Positions 58,319 to 64,000 of a stretch of DNA of 64,000 nucleotides are shown here, piece after piece; within the stretch, counting starts at the first letter, position 1; each line of letters starts with the position of its first letter. A program made the translations under genes and the position numbers. The DNA comes from Chakrabartia godavariana (GTDB lineage: Bacteria; Pseudomonadota; Alphaproteobacteria; Sphingomonadales; Sphingomonadaceae), in NCBI GenBank assembly GCA_005518185.1, contig RKSN01000003.1:124001-188000 (forward strand), in the 5' to 3' direction. The notes beneath the pieces are model-generated. The model was not told the DNA's origin. It was given only the letters and a program-made list of their open reading frames with translations, and did no database searches.

Positions 58319-61246
58319 TCAGAACTTGAAGCCGGCAGCGATACCGTAGCGGCGCGGTTCAAGCGTGAAGATGTTGGTGTACAGGCCCGACGACTGGTCG
58401 GTGATGTACAGACCGGTGGTCGAGTTGCTGTCAAAGATGTTCTGGACGAAGCCGCGGACGAACCACTTGTCTTCCTGACCGTTCAGCTGGATCTGGGCAT
58501 TTGCCTGCGCATAGCCCTGAACCTTGTTGATGCGGCCGTTGAAGATGTTGCCGTAGCTGTCACCCGTGTAGGTCAGGTCGACGCGCGGGGTCAGCGTCAT
58601 GCCGTTCGACAGTTCAGACACATACTGCGTGCCGACCGAGAACTTGTAGTTCGGGGCCTGCGGCAGCTTGTTGCCCTTGATGTTGACGGCCACACCGGCA
58701 GTCAGGACATCGACACCGCCAAAGGCCGCGCCAACGGCGGTCCGAGCCTGTGCATCAAGCACGGAGCAGATGCCGAAGGCACCATTTGCCGCAACGCCGC
58801 TGTCCGCACCGAAGGTGGCGGGTGCCCGCAGGCCCAGCGAACCGTTGATTGCCGCAACAAACCCGTTGACGCCAGCGACACTGCCCGACTTGGAGACGGC
58901 GGCACAGTTCGAGCCGTTGGTGATGTCCTTGATGATGACGGCATCGGCACGGCCACCCGACGGATCACGCGGGTTCGACAGGAACTTGTCCTGGCTCACC
59001 TTGGTGTGCAGGTAGCTTGCGCCCATGTTGATCGTCCAGGCGCGCGACGGGCGGATGATGCTTTCCAGCTCAAGACCGTAGATGTCCGCATTGACGTTGT
59101 CGTTGACCGAGGTGCGGGCAACGATACGGCTCAGCTGCAGCGACTTGTACTGATAGTAGAAGGCAGTTGCATTGAGAACGAACTTGCCATTGGCAAAGAC
59201 GTTCTTCGAACCAACTTCAAACGCGTTCACGAATTCCGGCTTGAAGCTTTCGTCAACCCCGAAGATCGGCTGCAGCGGCGGATTGATGCCACCCGACTTG
59301 TAGCCGCGCGAGAAGGACGCATAGAGCAGATTGTCTTCGCTGAGCTTCCAGTCGAGCACGGCGCGACCGGTGAACTCGCCGAAGCTGGCGTTGCGTTCCT
59401 GATACAGCTGGTTGCCCGTCGTGCCCGGATCCGCGTCAAACGCCGCAACATACGGCGAGTCAAACGCATTGGCCGTGCCGAACGGAACATAGAAGCTGGC
59501 GAGCGTCGAGCGGGCACGCACATACTTCTTGTCGTTGTTGTAGCGCACACCAACCGTCAGCTTCACGGCATCGCTGAACTCATAATAAGCTTCACCGAAG
59601 ATGCCGTAGGACTTCACGTGCAGGAAGTCGGTGTTGTTGCGGAAGAACGGCGTGCCGAGATAGCCCGGCGGCAGATCGTTCGCAGCGTTGGCATCGACGC
59701 GCGAACCGATGCCGGTGAAGGCCCCGAGGACGCCGGTGACATAGTCGATGGCGAACGCGTTCACGTAATAGCTGTTCTCGGCCAGCTTCGAGTCGACATA
59801 GATACCGCCCAACAGGAAGTTGAACGGACCGTCGAACTTGCTGGTCGCGATGGCTTCGACCGACCAGTCCTTGCTCGTCTGGTTCGACCGGTCAAAGTCC
59901 TGCGGCGTCGCCGAGCAGAACTTGTGACCACCATAGGAACCCGTGCCCGTTTCTTCAGTCAGCGAGGTGCAGAGCGCACCCGTCGGACCATTGGGGATGA
60001 TCGCGGCGGCGACAGGCGACAGGTAGGACGCGACAAGCGGTCCGCCAGCGCCACCGGCCAGCGCCGACAGCGTTGCCAGACCCGTTGCAAAGCCCGCGCG
60101 GTTCTGGACCGACAGGTTGTAGTCCTGCGACGAGTCAACGTCAGCCTTGTGGTAGAAACCGGTCAGCTGCAGGTTGATCGCACCAAGTTCCTGATCGATG
60201 CGCGCCTGATACTGCTGCTCCGACGTGAAGTAGCTCGACCCGTAGTCGGTGTTGACCTGACGGACGTTGGCGGGGTTCACGACGCCGGTATAGGGGTCAG
60301 CCCCATAAAGGCTGCCCAGGCCCAGACCCGACGGAATGCCGCGGATGGTGAGGAATTCACGCGAGCTCAGCACGCCCGTGAAGGTCGAGTTGGCATTGGT
60401 CGTGCCATATTCCAGACGGTTCGGCAGACAGCCGAGCACGCCGGTGGGGTCGCGCTGGCAGAGCTGCTTCTGGATACGGAGACGATTGTCCTTTTCACGG
60501 AAATAGGAGCCCATCAGGTCGATGGTGGTGCTGTCGGTCGGCTGCCAGCGCAGCGACCCACGGACCGAGTACATGTCACGACCGTCGAGCTTCGAACCGT
60601 CGAACAGGTTTTCGGTGTAGCCGTCACGCTTCAGGTAGAAGCCCGAAGCGCGGACGCCCAGCGTGTCGCTGAGGGCGACGTTGACCATGCCCTTGGTCTT
60701 GAGCGAGTTATAATTGCCATATTCGATTTCGCCCGACGCCTTGAAGCCGGTGAGATCGGGGCGCATCGGCACGAAGTTGACCACGCCCGACGTCGCGTTG
60801 CGACCGAACAGGGTGCCCTGCGGGCCGCGCAGCACTTCGATGCGCTCCATGTCGAAGAATTCGGTTTCGAACAGGCGGGTGCCGAGGAGCGGCGTCCCGT
60901 CGAGATGGATCGCGGTCGCGGAATCGCACGACACGCCGACGCACAGGTCGCCGATACCGCGGATAGTGAAGCTCGACCCGGTGAAGTTGCCCTTCGAGAA
61001 GGTCACGTTCGGCAGCGTCAGCTGAAGGTCGGAGGAGTTGTCGATCTGCTGCTTTTCAAGCGCTTCGGCCGAGAATGCCGAAACCGCGATCGGCACTTCC
61101 TGCAGGCTCTGTGCCTGGCGCTGCGCGGTGACGATGATTTCGTCTGCAGCGTACGAGCCTTCGCCGGCCTGTGCCGTCTGCGCCAGTGCGGGTGTGGCCG
61201 CCAACATGGCGAACGCGGACACACTGGTGACGTAGAAACCCTTCAT
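58319..61246 (-). CDS. TonB-dependent outer-membrane receptor
   Basis: The 975-residue protein has a signal peptide (GFYVTSVSAFAMLAATPALA), a TonB-box-like DEIIVTAQRQAQSLQEVPIA, the plug domain with GIGDLCVGVSCDSATAIHLD and VLRGPQGTLFGRNATSGVVN, and a long 22-strand barrel ending in RRYGIAAGFKF. It has the Caulobacter-type plug and GAGL-like barrel layout. The ligand is unknown (iron chelate, or a carbohydrate/aromatic, as often in sphingomonads). No TonB or transporter genes are adjacent. The ATG at 61246 gives the proper signal peptide. Confidence 0.93.
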   Translation of the reverse strand: MKGFYVTSVSAFAMLAATPALAQTAQAGEGSYAADEIIVTAQRQAQSLQEVPIAVSAFSAEALEKQQIDNSSDLQLTLPNVTFSKGNFTGSSFTIRGIGDLCVGVSCDSATAIHLDGTPLLGTRLFETEFFDMERIEVLRGPQGTLFGRNATSGVVNFVPMRPDLTGFKASGEIEYGNYNSLKTKGMVNVALSDTLGVRASGFYLKRDGYTENLFDGSKLDGRDMYSVRGSLRWQPTDSTTIDLMGSYFREKDNRLRIQKQLCQRDPTGVLGCLPNRLEYGTTNANSTFTGVLSSREFLTIRGIPSGLGLGSLYGADPYTGVVNPANVRQVNTDYGSSYFTSEQQYQARIDQELGAINLQLTGFYHKADVDSSQDYNLSVQNRAGFATGLATLSALAGGAGGPLVASYLSPVAAAIIPNGPTGALCTSLTEETGTGSYGGHKFCSATPQDFDRSNQTSKDWSVEAIATSKFDGPFNFLLGGIYVDSKLAENSYYVNAFAIDYVTGVLGAFTGIGSRVDANAANDLPPGYLGTPFFRNNTDFLHVKSYGIFGEAYYEFSDAVKLTVGVRYNNDKKYVRARSTLASFYVPFGTANAFDSPYVAAFDADPGTTGNQLYQERNASFGEFTGRAVLDWKLSEDNLLYASFSRGYKSGGINPPLQPIFGVDESFKPEFVNAFEVGSKNVFANGKFVLNATAFYYQYKSLQLSRIVARTSVNDNVNADIYGLELESIIRPSRAWTINMGASYLHTKVSQDKFLSNPRDPSGGRADAVIIKDITNGSNCAAVSKSGSVAGVNGFVAAINGSLGLRAPATFGADSGVAANGAFGICSVLDAQARTAVGAAFGGVDVLTAGVAVNIKGNKLPQAPNYKFSVGTQYVSELSNGMTLTPRVDLTYTGDSYGNIFNGRINKVQGYAQANAQIQLNGQEDKWFVRGFVQNIFDSNSTTGLYITDQSSGLYTNIFTLEPRRYGIAAGFKF

Positions 61247-61542
61247 AATCCCCATCTCCCATCCATTTGCGCCGGAGGTCCGGCCCATTTTGAGCGCATT
61301 TTTGCGCTTGTCATTCGGCAGTCTGCGTTGCGATTCGCCTTCCGTCAATGCTCGAAATCGCAGCAAAACAGCCAAGTTGCGCGTTAAGGTTGACGTTCAG
61401 GTCAAGTTTTCACCCAATGACGTAAGGGAAATCGTGGCTTCTGCGCGGGTGTGACGATTTTGCACCACCCGCAAAAGGATTTGCCGACTTGTCGCCTCCG
61501 GCCATGTTGGCCATAGCGAAACCCGCAATTGAAGGGAGAGCG
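61247..61542. other. Divergent region between the TonB receptor and folE
   Basis: No gene is seen in these 296 bp. A perfect hairpin AGCGCA-TTTT-TGCGCT (61291-61306) lies in the receptor's leader. TTGAC-GTTCAG-GTCAA (61390-61405) is an inverted repeat that may be an operator for the receptor or for folE. GAAGGGAGAG (61531-61540) is the folE ribosome binding site. Confidence 0.4.
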
Positions 61543-62127
61543 ATGGTGTCCGACGATCAGAAGGTTCCTGTGCCCGATCATGTGGCGGACGCTATCCGGA
61601 CGCTGATCGAATGGGCCGGCGATGATCCTGAGCGGGAGGGCCTGCTGGACACGCCCAAGCGCGTGGCGCGGGCGTGGAAGGAATATTGTGCCGGCTATGA
61701 CGAAGACCCCGGCCTTCACCTGTCGCGCACCTTTGACGAGGTTGGCGGGTATGACGAGGTCGTGCTGCTGCGCGACATCCCCTTCCAGTCGCATTGCGAA
61801 CATCACATGGCGCCGATCGTGGGCAAGGCAGCCATCGCCTATCTGCCCAAGAACCGTGTCGTCGGCATTTCGAAACTGGCGCGCGTCCTCCACGGCTATG
61901 CCCGCCGCCTGCAGGTTCAGGAACGGCTGACGGCCGAAGTGGCCAAGTGCATCTGGGACAATCTGCAGCCGCACGGCGTGGCGGTCGTCATTGAGGCGAC
62001 GCATGGCTGCATGACCGGGCGCGGCGTGCGCACGCCGGGCGTCACCATGACGACGAGCCGCCTGCTCGGCTGCTTCCTAGAGGATTCCAAGACGCGCAAG
62101 GAAGTGATGAGCCTGATGGGCTATTAA
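61543..62127 (+). CDS. folE: GTP cyclohydrolase I
   Basis: The 194-residue enzyme converts GTP to dihydroneopterin triphosphate, the first step of folate synthesis. It has EREGLLDTPKRVARAW, the zinc-ligand stretch IPFQSHCEHHMAPIVGKAAI, ISKLARVLHGYARRLQVQER and THGCMTGRGVRTPGVTMTTS. The length is normal. The ATG at 61543 follows GAAGGGAGAG. folK is at 41146, glyA at 56385. Confidence 0.97.
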   Translation: MVSDDQKVPVPDHVADAIRTLIEWAGDDPEREGLLDTPKRVARAWKEYCAGYDEDPGLHLSRTFDEVGGYDEVVLLRDIPFQSHCEHHMAPIVGKAAIAYLPKNRVVGISKLARVLHGYARRLQVQERLTAEVAKCIWDNLQPHGVAVVIEATHGCMTGRGVRTPGVTMTTSRLLGCFLEDSKTRKEVMSLMGY

Positions 62128-62139
62128 GCCCTGACAGGC

Positions 62140-62595
62140 TTAACGGTCGGGCAGATTGTCGAGCGTCCGGCGGATGTCGCGGATCACGCGCAGGGCGGTG
62201 TCCAGTTCGGCAGGCTCAATGCCTTCGATGAACTGCGCGACTTCCGGACCGATCTCATCGAGCGCGCGGGCATGGGCTTCCCGGCCGTCATCGGTGATAT
62301 CGACCCAGAGATCGCCATCCGCACCGTCGACGGGCGTCGTGCGCACCATGTCGCGGTCGGCGAGCGCCTTCACCTTCTGCGCCATATAGGCATCGTCATC
62401 CTGAAACGCCCAGGCGAGCAGCGACATCCGCTCTCGCGATTTGCCGTTGCGGATGAAATGGGTGAGCACGCCGAACTGCCCGGTGGTCATGCCGGCGGGC
62501 GTCGCCTTGTCATATCGGTTGCGCAGCAGATGCTCGACCATCGCGATCTCGGTAAAGAGATTCAGGACCGTCTTTTCCTCACCCGGCGTATTCAT
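62140..62595 (-). CDS. MarR-family transcriptional regulator
   Basis: The 151-residue protein has a winged helix-turn-helix: MTTGQFGVLTHFIRNGKSRE, MSLLAWAFQDDDAYMAQKVK (recognition region) and ALADRDMVRTTPVDGADGDL (wing). It is typical of the MarR/HVO type in length. It probably regulates its own promoter or nearby genes; the ligand is unknown. It is convergent with folE (12-bp gap) and on the same strand as the hydrolase gene upstream. Confidence 0.82.
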   Translation of the reverse strand: MNTPGEEKTVLNLFTEIAMVEHLLRNRYDKATPAGMTTGQFGVLTHFIRNGKSRERMSLLAWAFQDDDAYMAQKVKALADRDMVRTTPVDGADGDLWVDITDDGREAHARALDEIGPEVAQFIEGIEPAELDTALRVIRDIRRTLDNLPDR

Positions 62596-62654
62596 GCCTA
62601 CTCCCGATGCCTGTGCGCGGGACGGGCCTTCACGACCCGCGCCGCGCCGGATGT

Positions 62655-63311
62655 CTAGCGGATCGTGCAGGCCGGATCGAGACGGAAGTCGAGATAACGG
62701 TCGACCGACCCCATCAGTTCCGGCATTTCGCTTTCAAAAAAGTGGTTCGCGCCCTTGATCTCGTCATGATGGATCGTGATGTGGCGCTGGGTCCGCAGCT
62801 TGTCGACAAGCTTCTGGACAGCGCTCGGCGTCACGACCTCGTCGCTGGTCCCCTGGATGAGGATGCCCGAAGACGGGCAAGGCGCCAGGAAGCTGAAATC
62901 ATACATGTTCGCGGGCGGCGCGATCGAGATGAAGCCGCGGATCTCCGGGCGACGCATCAGCAACTGCATGCCAATGAGCGCGCCAAAGCTGTACCCGGCA
63001 ACCCAGGTCTGCTGTGCCTCGGGATGGATCGACTGCACCCAGTCGAGCGCGGCGGCGGCATCCGACAGCTCACCGATGGCGTTGTCGAACGTGCCTTCGC
63101 TGCGGCCGACGCCGCGGAAGTTGAAGCGCAGCGTGGCAAAGCCGCGCCGGACGAACGTCTGGTACAGCGCCTGCACGATACGGTTGTTCATCGTCCCGCC
63201 CGCCTTGGGGTGGGGATGGAGAATCATGGCGACAGGCGCGCGGGGACGGGGGCCGGGGTTGAAGCGCCCTTCGAGGCGGCCTTCCGGTCCGGGAAAAATG
63301 ACTTCAGGCAT
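62655..63311 (-). CDS. Alpha/beta hydrolase (YheT/DUF-type esterase-like)
   Basis: The 218-residue protein begins MPEVIFPGPEGRLEGRFNPG and has AMILHPHPKAGGTMNNRIVQ, FNFRGVGRSEGTFDNAIGEL, the nucleophile WVAGYSFGALIGMQLLM (GYSFG), the Asp in IQGTSDEVVTP and the His in GANHFFES. This is the KANL3/Tex30 type of alpha/beta hydrolase found in many alphaproteobacteria. Substrate is unknown. The MarR gene is about 60 bp downstream. Confidence 0.83.
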   Translation of the reverse strand: MPEVIFPGPEGRLEGRFNPGPRPRAPVAMILHPHPKAGGTMNNRIVQALYQTFVRRGFATLRFNFRGVGRSEGTFDNAIGELSDAAAALDWVQSIHPEAQQTWVAGYSFGALIGMQLLMRRPEIRGFISIAPPANMYDFSFLAPCPSSGILIQGTSDEVVTPSAVQKLVDKLRTQRHITIHHDEIKGANHFFESEMPELMGSVDRYLDFRLDPACTIR

Positions 63312-63414
63312 GGGTCTCGCAAAGAAATTCGTGTGAAGGGGCGGCGCAACCTTTGCGCCTTGGTCGCGGCCTATATAGGAAGGGCCAGCGATTTCGCAAT
63401 CATTGGGTACGCAC

Positions 63415-64000
63415 TTGGCTGACCGGCTCTATTTTGATCACGCCGCAACGACGCCGGTTCTGGGCGTCGTGCGGGAGGCCGTGGCCGACGCCCTGACGCG
63501 CTGGGCCAACCCTTCCTCGCCCCATTCCGAAGGCCGGGCGGCGCGTGCCGCGCTCGAAGACGCCCGCGCCCGGCTGAAGGCCGCCTTGGGGTGGCAGCAC
63601 GACCTGATCTTCACGAGCGGCGCGACCGAGGCGCTCGCCATCGCGCTCGGACGCACGCAGAGCGACGCCATTCTGGTCTCGACGGTCGAACATGATGCGG
63701 TGCACCGTCCCGTGCCCGACGCCTATCGCCTGCCCGTCTCTGCCGACGGCCGCGTCGCGCCCGACGCGCTTTTCGGGCGGCTGTCGGCGCTCGGTGCAAA
63801 GCGGCCGCTCGTGGCCGTGCAGCAGGCCAACAACGAAACGGGCGTAGTCCAGCCGCTCGACGCGCTGGGCGAGGTCATTCGCGACAAGGGCGGCATCCTC
63901 ATTGCCGACTGTGCCCAGACGGCGGGCAAGATCGACCTGCCCGATGCGGACCTCATCGCTGTGTCCGCGCACAAGATTGGCGGCCCGCCCGGCATCGGCG
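63415..64000 (+). CDS. Cysteine desulfurase (NifS/IscS family), N-terminal part
   Basis: The frame is open to the window end. The product has RLYFDHAATTPVLGVV, SSPHSEGRAARAALEDARAR, IFTSGATEALAIALG, STVEHDAVHRP, QQANNETGVVQPLDALGEV, DCAQTAGKIDLPDADL and the PLP lysine in VSAHKIGGPPG. It releases sulfur from cysteine for Fe-S or tRNA thiolation. The start is probably the TTG at 63415; a TTG at 63403 is also in frame. TATATA at 63372-63377 is a likely -10 box. The C-terminal active-site Cys lies outside the window. Confidence 0.88.
   Translation, partial: MADRLYFDHAATTPVLGVVREAVADALTRWANPSSPHSEGRAARAALEDARARLKAALGWQHDLIFTSGATEALAIALGRTQSDAILVSTVEHDAVHRPVPDAYRLPVSADGRVAPDALFGRLSALGAKRPLVAVQQANNETGVVQPLDALGEVIRDKGGILIADCAQTAGKIDLPDADLIAVSAHKIGGPPGIG

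Noticed and set aside
59006-61387. A 793-codon open frame on the plus strand, antisense to the TonB receptor
   Set aside because: It is a mirror of the real gene: GC-rich codon bias keeps antisense frames open. Its translation lacks any recognisable domain and is rich in Arg, Ala and Gly.

Overview
The window looks like a chromosomal segment of a GC-rich alphaproteobacterium, most likely a sphingomonad (Sphingomonadales). This is an inference from several things together: about two-thirds GC, frequent GTG/TTG starts, a PF07835-type aa3 oxidase subunit IV next to split transhydrogenase genes, hflK-hflC-degP, DUF4402 proteins, a Caulobacter-style TonB receptor, and many intergenic palindrome pairs. 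Most genes are core metabolism or information processing. No rRNA, prophage, insertion sequence or CRISPR array was seen. One tRNA (Lys, TTT) is present.

Layout. 1-3.6 kb: start of a response regulator, then a small oxidase subunit, pntAA, a DUF559 cassette, a secreted protein and pntAB, with no pntB following. 3.5-6.3 kb: exopolysaccharide-type genes (two glycosyltransferases, EpsD-like PPIase lipoprotein). 6.4-20.6 kb: XRE regulator, DUF2855 protein, rsmE/ubiA divergent pair, pmbA plus an IMPase-family phosphatase, a GIY-YIG gene, mrp and a CoA-binding protein, hflK-hflC-degP, LD-carboxypeptidase with a zinc peptidase, 3-hydroxybutyrate dehydrogenase. 20.7-30.8 kb: thrS, a membrane protein/XRE pair behind two operator-like palindromes, nadB with a P-loop kinase and a second DUF559 cassette, an ABC ATPase, two DUF4402 genes around a zinc-finger gene, tldD. 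31-34.5 kb: PLP dehydratase, an ornithine-decarboxylase-family gene with a structured leader, and a deoxyhypusine-synthase-like gene. 34.7-42.9 kb: a broken GIY-YIG gene, two MAPEG genes, and a minus-strand run folK-tRNA-Lys-ilvD-lipoprotein-nnr-RNA methyltransferase. 43-54 kb: aguB and aguA (agmatine to putrescine) about 5 kb apart, with an acyl-CoA carboxylase, a GNAT and a low-GC HNH/DGQHR-like gene between them, then two peptidases. 54-64 kb: rpsD, the rpiB-glyA-nrdR-trmJ operon, a TonB receptor, folE, a MarR regulator, a hydrolase and the start of a cysteine desulfurase.

Three themes stand out. (i) Five families of palindromic repeats occur mostly as pairs. Several pairs are empty, but four enclose or flank a single small nuclease-domain gene (two DUF559, one GIY-YIG, one GIY-YIG pseudogene). 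This suggests recurrent 'loaded' and 'empty' nuclease-repeat cassettes. (ii) Polyamine genes are unusually well represented: two routes to putrescine plus a DHS-like enzyme. The decarboxylase has a promoter, a small overlapping uORF and a stem that would hide its ribosome binding site. (iii) A low-GC HNH gene carrying a DGQHR-like motif is the best candidate for a recently acquired accessory (possibly defence) gene.
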